Of a DNA stretch of 24,130 bases, positions 8,605 to 16,500 are shown piece after piece. The DNA is from a virus. Below the pieces are notes generated by a model, which was not told the origin of the DNA, ran no database searches, and worked only from the letters and a program-made list of their open reading frames with translations. Within the stretch, counting starts at the first letter, position 1. Each line of letters begins with the position of its first letter. Location of the stretch: positions 1 to 24,130 of the IMG/VR virus record IMGVR_UViG_3300042894_000406; one strand, 5' to 3'. The position numbers and the translations under genes are program-made.

Positions 8605-9264
8605 ATGTTTGATAAGAAGGTTTACGTACTCAGAGAACCCAGATCCGGTGGAAGTTTCCTCTCTTCCTACTTGGGTCATCATATAACCCAACGCTGGAAC
8701 ATTCACTTAACCGAAGAAGTATTCATCGATACACACGATTTTAGCATTTTAGGTGAGATCGCTCAAAATCCTAAAGCTTTTATTGTACGTATTGATAGAA
8801 GAAATTTAACAGAACATTTCTTGAGCACTATGGCTGCTCAAACCGTACAGTTTAGGTTTACAAACTTAACTCCTGAAATACCTTCTAACCCATTATGGAA
8901 TAGAATAAAAGATTCTAAGATTACGATTTCAGTTGAAGAAATCAGTAGTTATATAGAAAAGAAGATAGGGACTGAAGTTCAATTCTTAGAAACAACGGCA
9001 AAGTATAATATACCATACCATAGAGTATGGTATGAAGATGCCTTTCAGACTACTTTTGATATTCCTGATTTAGATTTATATGGCCTTAATCCAAAAGACG
9101 AAAAAGATGCGGTAGCAACTTTTAAATTACCCGAGTACAAAAGTACCGTTTTTACAAATTACAACAATATTCCAGAGTGGATAGAAAGATATAAGAATGC
9201 TTACATTAAAAAACATAACCTTGAAAAACTTCTTGAGCATTGGACAAGTAACACAAGCTGTTGA
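8605..9264 (+). CDS. Sulfotransferase-like protein inserted between gp47 and gp46
   Basis: A 219-residue protein with sulfotransferase fold signatures. Near the N-terminus, after a beta-strand, is a PAPS-binding-loop-like motif (VLREPRSGGSFLSSYL, residues 8-23; compare 'PRSGST-LL'). It is followed by a Glu-rich acceptor region (LTEEVF). A 3'-phosphate-binding-like motif (IVRIDRRNLTEHFLS, 60-74) has Arg66 and Ser74 at the canonical 8-residue spacing. WYED (about 152-155) recalls the 'yEdl' element of Stf0-like enzymes. The expected reaction is transfer of sulfate from PAPS to an acceptor, which cannot be told from sequence. It starts one base after the gp47 stop with no ribosome site of its own, so it is probably coupled. 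Its last 68 bases overlap the start of gp46 in another frame, suggesting later insertion. A degenerate P-loop kinase-like protein is the main alternative. Confidence 0.65.
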   Translation: MFDKKVYVLREPRSGGSFLSSYLGHHITQRWNIHLTEEVFIDTHDFSILGEIAQNPKAFIVRIDRRNLTEHFLSTMAAQTVQFRFTNLTPEIPSNPLWNRIKDSKITISVEEISSYIEKKIGTEVQFLETTAKYNIPYHRVWYEDAFQTTFDIPDLDLYGLNPKDEKDAVATFKLPEYKSTVFTNYNNIPEWIERYKNAYIKKHNLEKLLEHWTSNTSC

Positions 9265-11269
9265 CTTTGACAAGAAAGAGATTACACTAATTCTAGGCGA
9301 GAACTTAGATTTAGGTGGTGATGGTGCTCGTAATGGTACGGGCAAGACTACGTTGATTCAAGGATTGTGTTATGCACTGTTTGGTGTACCTATTAATAAC
9401 ATTCGCAAAGACAACCTTGTCAACAGAACAAATACTAAAGGAATGTTAGTTACACTTGAGTTTAATATCAATGGTACAAACTACAAGATTGAACGTGGAC
9501 GCAAACCAAACATTCTCAAGTTCTACGTAAATAATGTTCAGTCAAAAGGTACCGAAGATCAACAAGGTGAAAATAAAGAAACGCAGGCCCACATTGAACG
9601 TGTTATCAATATGTCTGTTGATATGTTCCGTCACATTGTTGTATTGAACACATACAGTGAGCCATTCTTAGCATTGAAGAATAATGAGCAAAAAGATATT
9701 ATTGAGCAAATGCTTGGTATCACATTACTTTCAGAAAAAGCTGAAATTGTTAAAGAGTTGATTCGTCAAAGCAAAGACGATATACAAAGTGAAGAATTTA
9801 GAATTAAGGCAGTAGAAGAAGCAAACAAACGTGTCAAAGAACAAATTGATGCTATCAAACGCCGTCAAATGTTATGGATCAAAAAACATGACGAAGATTT
9901 GAATAGTATTGTTATTGAATATGATGACCTTAGTAAGATTGACATTGACACAGAACTACAAGCACACAAAGATTTAGTGATTTGGAATCAACAAAAGCAG
10001 ATTCAAGACACTTACAATGCGTTAATTGCTCGTTCTACTGCATGGCAACAAAAACAAGATAAAGACATTGCTCAACTTAAAGTCAAGATGGATGAGCTAA
10101 GTCACATCGACTTTACTGTTGAATTGCAAACACACCGTGACTTAGTTACATACAATCAGCAAGTTCAGTTGAAAACTGCGTATGACAGTAAAGTTGAAAG
10201 TTTGCGTAAAGACACTACTAAAGAAGGTAAGAATTATGACAAACTAATAAAAGAAGTTGAAACACTTAAAGAACACAAGTGCTATGCTTGTGGTCAAGAT
10301 TTCCATGACGACCAACATACCGGTGTTTTGAATTCTAAAATCGAGTTGTTGAATACTAGCAAGAGTCATTTGGATGATTTAAAGTTTCAACTTGATGAAA
10401 TGACTGCGAACCCAATAATTGTAGGAGATAAACCTGTTACACATTATAAGACTGAAGCTGAAGCAGTCAGGCAGTCAACAGAAATTGATAACATCAACAA
10501 GCAGATTAACGAAAAATCCAGCGAGAATAATCCTTTTGACGGACAACTTGCCGAAACTCCTAACGTCACTCTTGGTAAGCGTCCATCTACTCATTACGAT
10601 ATCGAAGCCCAAGCAGTAGAGCACAGAACAAAGATATCAAGTTTACTATCACAAATTGAGAACAAAGCGGCAGAGACTGATCCGTATCAAGAACAAGTTT
10701 CTGACATGGAGACACAGGCACTTCAAGAGATAAACTTTGATACTATCAATCAACTAACAAGAACTATGGAACATCAGAAGTTCTTACTTGATTTGTTAAC
10801 TAGTAAAGATAGTTTTGTGCGTAAGAAAATCATTGACCAGAACTTGAGTTACTTGAATACACGATTGACTCACTATCTTGATAAGATTGGTCTACCACAT
10901 CAAGTGGTCTTTAAGAATGACTTACAAGTTGAGATTACAGAGTTAGGTCGTGATTTAGACTTTGATAATTTGAGTCGAGGTGAGCGTAACCGATTGATTC
11001 TAGGATTGAGCTTTGCTTTCCGTGATGTATGGGAATCATTGTATCACCCTATCAACACATTGTTCATTGATGAATTGATTGACAGTGGTCTTGATACAAT
11101 GGGTGTTGAAAACAGTTTAGCAATCTTAAAAGATATGAGTCGCCGTCGTCAAAAGTCTATTTGGCTTGTTTCACACCGTGAAGAACTGGCAGGTCGTGTA
11201 CCAAACGTTCTGAAGGTTGTGAAAGAAAACGGATTCACAAGTTACAGTACAGCAGTTGATATAGAATAA
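9197..11269 (+). CDS. 46: Recombination endonuclease subunit gp46 (SbcC/Rad50-like ATPase)
   Basis: A 690-residue SMC-type ATPase. The N-terminal lobe has strands and the LKNFLSIG motif typical of the family, then a Walker A with an unusual insertion (GENLDLGGDGARNGTGKTT, residues 34-52). Two long coiled-coil arms (about 170-350 and 375-570) flank a zinc hook, CYACGQ (Cys362, Cys365), through which two molecules dimerise. The C-terminal lobe holds the ABC signature LSRGERNRLILG (592-603), Walker B TLFIDELID (621-629) and the H-loop WLVSHREE. It partners gp47 in DNA-end resection. Length is close to Rad50-type phage proteins (T4 gp46 is 560 residues). The start at 9197 is kept because LTLKNITLKNFLSIG matches the conserved N-terminus, although this makes it overlap the upstream gene by 68 bases. 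Confidence 0.92.
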   Translation: MLTLKNITLKNFLSIGQVTQAVDFDKKEITLILGENLDLGGDGARNGTGKTTLIQGLCYALFGVPINNIRKDNLVNRTNTKGMLVTLEFNINGTNYKIERGRKPNILKFYVNNVQSKGTEDQQGENKETQAHIERVINMSVDMFRHIVVLNTYSEPFLALKNNEQKDIIEQMLGITLLSEKAEIVKELIRQSKDDIQSEEFRIKAVEEANKRVKEQIDAIKRRQMLWIKKHDEDLNSIVIEYDDLSKIDIDTELQAHKDLVIWNQQKQIQDTYNALIARSTAWQQKQDKDIAQLKVKMDELSHIDFTVELQTHRDLVTYNQQVQLKTAYDSKVESLRKDTTKEGKNYDKLIKEVETLKEHKCYACGQDFHDDQHTGVLNSKIELLNTSKSHLDDLKFQLDEMTANPIIVGDKPVTHYKTEAEAVRQSTEIDNINKQINEKSSENNPFDGQLAETPNVTLGKRPSTHYDIEAQAVEHRTKISSLLSQIENKAAETDPYQEQVSDMETQALQEINFDTINQLTRTMEHQKFLLDLLTSKDSFVRKKIIDQNLSYLNTRLTHYLDKIGLPHQVVFKNDLQVEITELGRDLDFDNLSRGERNRLILGLSFAFRDVWESLYHPINTLFIDELIDSGLDTMGVENSLAILKDMSRRRQKSIWLVSHREELAGRVPNVLKVVKENGFTSYSTAVDIE

Positions 11270-11302
11270 ATTTAGTGTCATTAAAAAGACATAAGTATCT
11301 AT

Positions 11303-11872
11303 ATGCCAAGTCCACAAAAACAAAAAGGTTCTAGTTTTGAGCGTGAAGTAGCTCAATATCTTTCAAAAATCTACGGTGAGTCGTTTATTCGTGCACCGGG
11401 TTCTGGTGCCTATGTAGGAGGCAAGAATCAAAAGCGTACAGAGTTTCTACATGAGGGTCAAATTCGTTCTTTCAAGGGCGACATTGTACCCGGGCAAAGC
11501 TTCAAACTGTTTAATGCAGAATGCAAATCTTACGCTGATTTTCCTTTTCACTTAGTACTTGCAGGAGACTGCAAGCAACTAAACAGTTGGCTGGATCAAC
11601 TTATGGCAGTAGCTGAGCCGAACGATATAAACATACTCTTTATGAAATTCAATCGTAAAGGTAAGTTCGTGTGCGTTCCGTCAAATTTAACTTGGGTAAC
11701 CGATCAATTCTTATATTACACCTCGGAAAAATATGGTGATTGGCTCATGATTGAGTTCGATCACTTTTGGAAACACAACAAAGACCTATTTAAAACATAT
11801 TCTACAGGCAATACAGACACCAAGTCATCAATCGAAAATATTCAAATCAAAAACATTTTACCAAGCGTTTAA
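11303..11872 (+). CDS. PD-(D/E)XK nuclease, possible Holliday-junction resolvase
   Basis: A 189-residue protein with the PD-(D/E)XK nuclease arrangement of small resolvases. GSSFEREVAQYLSKIYG supplies the helix-1 glutamate (Glu13), FKGDIVPG the aspartate (Asp60), and FNAECKSY the E-x-K pair (Glu73, Lys75). The AxGSGAYVGGKNQKR segment between them recalls archaeal Hjc-type resolvases ('R.pgSGa'). Cleaving branched DNA would suit its place directly after gp47/gp46 (33-base gap) and before packaging genes. T4 uses the unrelated gp49 (endonuclease VII) for this task. No strong ribosome site is seen; the ATG follows ATAAGTATCTAT directly. A general DNA repair or degradation nuclease is also possible. 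Confidence 0.7.
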   Translation: MPSPQKQKGSSFEREVAQYLSKIYGESFIRAPGSGAYVGGKNQKRTEFLHEGQIRSFKGDIVPGQSFKLFNAECKSYADFPFHLVLAGDCKQLNSWLDQLMAVAEPNDINILFMKFNRKGKFVCVPSNLTWVTDQFLYYTSEKYGDWLMIEFDHFWKHNKDLFKTYSTGNTDTKSSIENIQIKNILPSV

Positions 11873-12443
11873 AAAACGCACTTACACTTTAAATTTGTTT
11901 AGTCGGGGAACCTCGACTCTCCTTGAGTTTGTACAGATTGTGCTGTGCTGACGGATCTGGAGTAGCAGAAATTAATTTTTCTGGATATACCGAGAAGGCA
12001 ATCGACAAAGCGAACCTTCAACAAGTCTATAGCGACTTTATCTTTAAGCTATAGAATGTGCGTTGCGGAATCGTCAATTGAAAGACATTGATAGGTTCAC
12101 TACAGTCCCATAAACTTTACAGAGCAACCGGTAGCGTATATGTACCAAAAATAGGTGACAATACGGGGAAGAGATAACATTGGATGACGGGCATGGCAAG
12201 TACCCTTAACCATTGGTAGTGCTTATTAGCACTACCATGGCTTCAAAGCGGCAATATATCTCCTATAAAAAAACAGTTAAGAGATTAATTAGATTACAAT
12301 CACAATAACGAACGTGGTACGAACGAAGTGAGTACTAGTGATGTTATTAGATGTCCGAAGGACATCTTAGAATGAGAAAAGAATGTATCCTGAATTGAGT
12401 AAATGAATAGCTATGGACAAAGCATAGATGAGATACATCTGTA
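11873..12443. ncRNA. Candidate large structured RNA in a 571-base gene-free region
   Basis: No convincing coding frame exists on either strand between the convergent nuclease and chaperone genes. Instead there is a chain of perfect or near-perfect stems. These are AGTCGGG/CCTCGACT (11901-11918); CAGAAA/TTTCTG; GAAGG/CCTTC enclosing TCG/CGA (11994-12019); CTATAGC/GCTATAG (12027-12054); TCAAT/ATTGA (12074-12091); GGTA/TACC (12130-12146); a 12-pair stem with one bulge and TTATTA loop (12210-12240); AATAAC/GTTATT enclosing GGTAC/GTACT (12304-12348); AGATGTCC/GGACATCT (12349-12367); and ATGTATC/GATACAT enclosing CTATG/CATAG (12383-12438). Large ornate RNAs such as GOLLD and ROOL occur in phage genomes and have similar size, but I cannot assign this region to any family. 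The transcribed strand is undetermined. Confidence 0.5.
12210..12240. repeat. Strong 12-pair hairpin
   Basis: CCAT, a bulged T, GGTAGTGC, a 6-base TTATTA loop, then GCACTACC and ATGG. It is the longest perfect inverted repeat in the window. No T-run follows on either side, so it is not an ordinary rho-independent terminator. It sits in the middle of the structured region. Confidence 0.8.
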
Positions 12444-12674
12444 TTAGAAGAACGGTAGTCCTGACTTCTTAGTTGTTTCTAAGTTCTTATCTACAAGTTC
12501 ATTTAAATAATCACGTTCGGTAGCGGACATATTAAGAACATCTTCATATGTCGCGCCACCCCGCATGTACCATGCCAATGACATGGCATTTTTCTTTATT
12601 TGCTCGACGGCTTTCTCGTAACCCTCGATAAGCTTCTGTATGCCTTGTGGGTCAAGGCGGAGAAGCGTTAACCG
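12444..12674 (-). CDS. -1 frame extension of the gp26-like protein (frameshifted tail-assembly chaperone domain)
   Basis: An open frame in the -1 phase relative to the upstream gene, with no good start codon near its 5' end: a TGA lies just before the slippery run, then TTT TTT CGG TTA. Its 76 codons read like a real protein: LDPQGIQKLIEGYEKAVEQI, then MSLAWYMRGGATYEDVLNMS, ATERDYLNELVDKNLE and TTKKSGLPFF. The helical 'W-Y-M-R-G-G-x-T-Y-E-x-x-x-x-M-S-x-x-E-R' pattern is what I would expect of a small tail-assembly protein. Translation would be reached by slippage at 12680-12674, giving a fusion of about 351 residues. The alternative is independent initiation at the internal ATG at 12584, which would give only 46 residues and has no clear ribosome site. 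Confidence 0.72.
   Translation of the reverse strand, partial: RLTLLRLDPQGIQKLIEGYEKAVEQIKKNAMSLAWYMRGGATYEDVLNMSATERDYLNELVDKNLETTKKSGLPFF
12621..12658 (-). promoter_or_regulatory. Hairpin/pseudoknot candidate downstream of the slippery site
   Basis: On the minus strand GCCTTG-ACCCA-CAAGGC forms a perfect 6-pair hairpin (12658-12642), starting 15 bases after the heptamer. Its loop ACCC (12652-12649) can pair with GGGT (12624-12621), making a possible H-type pseudoknot. The spacer is longer than the usual 5-9 bases, so a stimulatory role is plausible but not certain. Confidence 0.45.
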
Positions 12675-13498
12675 AAAAAATCAGAAGTATTCAGTGTGAA
12701 TGGTTGCTCATATTCATGAGTACAGTGTACGCACTTAATCTTTAGTGGTTTAATTTCAGTTTCGGATTTCAAGTCAGCATTATAATCACGTATCGTTACA
12801 TAGATGTTCTTATCGCAGTTATTTAAGAAATCCATGATATACTCTTTAGTATCCACACGTATCGTAGGCGTTTCAATGTACTCAATTGCACCAGTTAAAA
12901 TGTTGATTGTTAGAGTAGTGACACGTTTTAGCGCATCTTGTCCTCGTTGTTTTCTGACTTCTTCATCAGGTTCTTGATCTAACATCATGAAAACACGTTG
13001 GATTTCAAGCTGGCCTAAGCTAGCATCATTCATTTCTTTGTATGTCAACGGTCTGAATTTAACCTTCAAATCACTAATTTCAAGCTCTTTATCATAGTTG
13101 CCGGGACGCATTTGACTAAGCATGTTAATCAAATTTAATCCATACTTACCAATGTCAGTGCATTTTGGACAAGTGGATTCAATCTCCATGTCAGCACCGC
13201 CACCGGCTGCTCTGATACCAATAAGAATAGCATCAATGTCCATACTATTGATAGACCATGGATCTTTGATGTTAGGCACACAGCTTTTCATCAAGTCAGA
13301 CATTGCTGAACCGTTGTATAGTGCGTCCGGTGTTTTTGTAGTAATCTCATCGATTGCAGTCATTGGATAGATTGGAATCTCTCCGTTCTCGGGCATATCT
13401 ATTATACCCGCTGGGTAGTATTTTCCACCGCTGGGTAGTTTGATATAAACAGAAGGACGACGGAAGTACTGTTTTAGTGGGTTGTTTTCTATTGCCAT
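12668..13498 (-). CDS. 26: gp26/gp51-type baseplate hub assembly protein (T4 base-plate protein family)
   Basis: A 276-residue protein whose start (NPLKQYFRRPSVYIKLPSGG, then KYYP) is the hallmark of the T4 gp26-like base-plate family. Two CxxC pairs, CPKC at 110-113 and CVHC at 256-259, could together bind zinc. In T4, gp26 and gp51 are needed for hub assembly but are not clearly in the virion, as expected of chaperones. The gene faces away from the tape-measure-like gene, across an intergenic region with late promoters on both strands. AGAGGA lies about 10 bases before the ATG. It ends in TCT GAT TTT TTC GGT TAA; the T TTT TTC run allows a -1 shift into a 76-codon extension. This matches the general layout of long-tailed phages, in which a frameshifted chaperone accompanies the tape measure. 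Confidence 0.82.
   Translation of the reverse strand: MAIENNPLKQYFRRPSVYIKLPSGGKYYPAGIIDMPENGEIPIYPMTAIDEITTKTPDALYNGSAMSDLMKSCVPNIKDPWSINSMDIDAILIGIRAAGGGADMEIESTCPKCTDIGKYGLNLINMLSQMRPGNYDKELEISDLKVKFRPLTYKEMNDASLGQLEIQRVFMMLDQEPDEEVRKQRGQDALKRVTTLTINILTGAIEYIETPTIRVDTKEYIMDFLNNCDKNIYVTIRDYNADLKSETEIKPLKIKCVHCTHEYEQPFTLNTSDFFG
12674..12680 (-). promoter_or_regulatory. T TTT TTC slippery heptamer (candidate programmed -1 frameshift site)
   Basis: The gp26-like frame reads GAT TTT TTC GGT TAA, so the heptamer T TTT TTC is in the correct X XXY YYZ phase two codons before the stop. Slipping back one base gives TTT TTT CGG TTA, which enters the 76-codon downstream frame exactly. Confidence 0.7.
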
Positions 13499-13522
13499 TT
13501 AGGTTTTTCCTCTTAAGTTAAA

Positions 13523-13540
13523 ATTGGGTCTTTACCCAAT
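13523..13540 (-). promoter_or_regulatory. Leader hairpin of the gp26-like mRNA
   Basis: ATTGGGT-AAAG-ACCCAAT on the minus strand forms a 7-pair stem with a 4-base loop, in the 51-base leader predicted from the late promoter at 13561-13555. It is followed by TTTTAA, too short a T-run for a clear terminator. It may stabilise the message or attenuate it. Confidence 0.45.
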
Positions 13541-13541
13541 A

Positions 13542-13548
13542 CTAAATA
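13542..13548 (+). promoter_or_regulatory. Late promoter candidate for the tape-measure gene
   Basis: CTAAATA within ACTAAATACA (13541-13550), a decamer that recurs exactly at 18573-18582 before the portal gene. With T4 late spacing, transcription would start near 13554, 20 bases before the ATG at 13574. Confidence 0.6.
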
Positions 13549-13554
13549 CAAGTA

Positions 13555-13561
13555 TATTTAT
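13555..13561 (-). promoter_or_regulatory. Late promoter candidate for the gp26-like gene
   Basis: AAATAAATATAC on the minus strand contains ATAAATA. Transcription would begin near 13549 and run leftward across the opposite-facing CTAAATA motif, giving a 51-base leader with a hairpin. Confidence 0.55.
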
Positions 13562-13573
13562 TTGGTAAAAACC

Positions 13574-16500
13574 ATGGACGAAAATTCTCAACAAGTATTT
13601 CAGCAATTAAGCGATGAACTCCGCGCCCTAAACGAGGCTTTGGCTATTAATAGTCAAGTCCGTATGTCTGCGATGAAACCGGAGGAAATCGAGAGGATGA
13701 ACCTCAGCAATACTTTTGGACGAAACTCAAGAGCAGTTGGCGATAACACGGTAGCGGTAGATACTAGTTCTAGGGCCTACAAAGAAAACTTACAGGCTGC
13801 TAAAGAATACAATCAAGCAATGCAGAACTTTGCAAGCGCCTTAAAAGGTGGTGCAGAGGGTGTAGGAAAAGTATTTAATAATATTATCAGCCAAGATCCA
13901 TCACGTAGTATGGCAAAATACAGCGATGGATTGAGTACATTAGGTGATGCAGTTTCAAAAGCCGCAGAAAACTTTGGTCCGTTAGGTAAAGCAATAGGAT
14001 TCACAGTACAAACAATCACTAAGGTGTCTGGTTTGTATTTAAAGCAAGCAGATGATCTACTAAAAGCAAACGATAACTTAGCAAAGTTTGGTACTGCCGG
14101 GGCATTCACTACTAGAGAATTGCTGGACATGGCTCACAAAGCCGGTGTCACTAGTAAGAATATGGATGTATTGGTTAAGCCACTACAAAGCTTAGGCCCT
14201 GCATTAACTAACTTGGGCGGAACAACCGGTGAAGGTGTAAAAGCGTTTGCTAAGTTAGCGGCAGTAAGCAACGAAACACGTGAACAGTATCAACGTTTGG
14301 GCGTCAGTCAAGAAGAATTGATGCAAAACCAAGCTGACTATATTCAGCTACAACGCTTAACCGGTAAGAGTTTAAAAGGTGAATTACAAGATAAAGCAGC
14401 CTTACAAAGAGCGTCACTAGAATACACTGATAGATTGATGACGTTGAGTTCCATCACTGGTGAAAACGTAGAATCTATTAAGAAACAACAAGCAGAAGCT
14501 AGAGCCGCAGTTAACTTCCAAATCTCTCAAGCTAAGTTAGCGCAAGAAGTTAAAGCATTAGAAGCAAAACGCGACACCGCCGGAGCAGAAGCTAAGAAGA
14601 AAGAGATGAAAGCTAGGGAGGAATTCCTAGATAGTGTTGCGGCACTTGGTGATTCACAAATGACTGCGGCTGTTCAGTCTAGACTTGCTACCGGTACCGT
14701 GACAGAACAAAGCGCATATTTGGCACGTATGGGTGTGCCGATGGACAAATTCGAACAGGCGTTGAAGAAAGGTGCTGATGGCACTGAAACAGCCGGCAAG
14801 TTCATGAATTCCTACACCGATAAGATGGGTGAGGCGATTAAAAATCAAGGACGAGCCGCTACATTCTCAGATGAAACTGCCAAAGCCTTTGGTATGAATA
14901 AAAAGTCGATGCAAAACTACGGTTCAATGCTCGATAAAGACATGACAGAGGAGATGAGGAAGTCCAAAGCAGAAAGAGAAAAGGCTAAGGAATCAGGTAA
15001 AGATCCTGCACAAGACGCAAGAGCTAAGATGACTACGGTTGAGATCGAAGTAGGTAAAGCCTTCGATAAACTGCTTGTAAGTGGTAACTTTTTAGTAAGT
15101 GGATTCAATGCAAGTACTATTGCAATTGGATTATTCACAGGCGCAGTCGCAGTAGCAACAGGAATGTTGACTAAACAACTTGGTTCTAAATTACTAGATT
15201 CAGGAAAGAACGTACTAGCAAATGCCGCAAAAGGATTAATGGGCGGTGCGGCACCAGTAGCAAGTACAGTAGCAACAGCAGCCGCTCCAGTAGCAGCCAC
15301 AGCCGCAACAGCCGCAACCGCGGCGGCACCAGTAGCGGCAACCGCAGCCGGCACTGCGGCCGCAGGCGGAGCAGGAACTGCCGCATCAGCCGCAACTGCG
15401 GCCGGTACTGCACTTTCTAAATTAGCAGGACCTTTAACAGGCTTATCTAAGGCAGCACCATTGATTGGTACTGTAATGTCAGTTGGTACAGGCGTAGTAG
15501 ACGCATATCAAGGCATAAAGAAAGCTGACAAAGACCTCAAGGAAGGTAAGATAACAAAAGAAGAAGCACGTGTTGAAAAGGGTGAAGCAGTTGGCGGAGG
15601 CGCAGGAACAGCAATTGGTGGTACAGCAGGCGCACTAAAAGGTGCAGCCGCAGGTGCCGCAATTGGCTCTGTTGTTCCTATATTAGGCACAGCAGTAGGT
15701 GGCATCATAGGTGCCGCACTCGGTGGATGGTTGGGTAGCAAAGCAGGTAAAGCTATTGGTGAAGTTGCCGGCGGTGGCATCGCTAAGATGACCAGTGATG
15801 CTGACAAGAAAGTTGATGAAGCTTCCAAGAAAGCAGATGCTAAAAAAGATGCTAAGACAGCAAATGTACTAGAAAAAGATTCTGCAAAAAATAAAAACGA
15901 TCCTGTAAAGGTATCTATCGTCAAGGTAGAAGATCCAAACCTAATGAAGGCATTCGGTGCAATGACACCGGGAACAAAACTAGGAGCATCTGAATCTACA
16001 GGAAACATAGCTACTAAAGCAGCCACTAAATCAGAAACTAAATCATTTACATTTAGTGAGATGGAACTTGCAAAGAAAGATGAAAAATTATACAAAGAAT
16101 ATCTTGAAAGAAAGAAAGAATTATTTGATAAAGAATTGGAATCACGCAAAAAGAATCTTCCTAAAAACGCATCAGCACAACGAATACTGGGAACTGAAAG
16201 TATAGCACGTGATATTGCTGACATGAAAGCAAAAGAAGAATTCGCAGAACGTGCAGAAAAAGTTGGTGCGGCCAAGATAGATAAACCTGTTATAACTACA
16301 TCTACTGCACCAAAAGCCGCAGAGGTTGCACCGATTACAGCAGTGGCAAAATCAACTGCTACTGAATCTAAACCAGAATCAAATAGTAGGTTAACTGATT
16401 TACAAAAGAATAGAGAAGAATTTGAGAAAAAGGGCCCTGCGACTGATAGCGCACAGAGTAAACTTGCATACAATAATATCTTACAACAGATGGATCGTGC

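Noticed and set aside
11901-11918. Possible terminator AGTCGGGGAACCTCGACT after the nuclease gene
   Set aside because: The stem is good but no T-run follows on either strand, so I treat it as part of the structured region.
11873-12443. tRNA, tmRNA or group I intron in the structured region
   Set aside because: I could not find a full cloverleaf with a T-arm and acceptor stem, a tmRNA-like start, or the paired core sequences of a group I intron, and the region does not interrupt a gene.
13562-13573. TTG at 13562 as the tape-measure start
   Set aside because: It adds only four residues, lies at the edge of the opposing late promoter motif, and has no ribosome site. ATG 13574 is preferred.
15508-16473. 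A 321-codon open frame on the minus strand inside the tape-measure gene
   Set aside because: It is antisense to well-supported coding sequence, Ser/Phe/Ala-rich without domain features, and has no promoter or ribosome site. It is a shadow of biased codon use.
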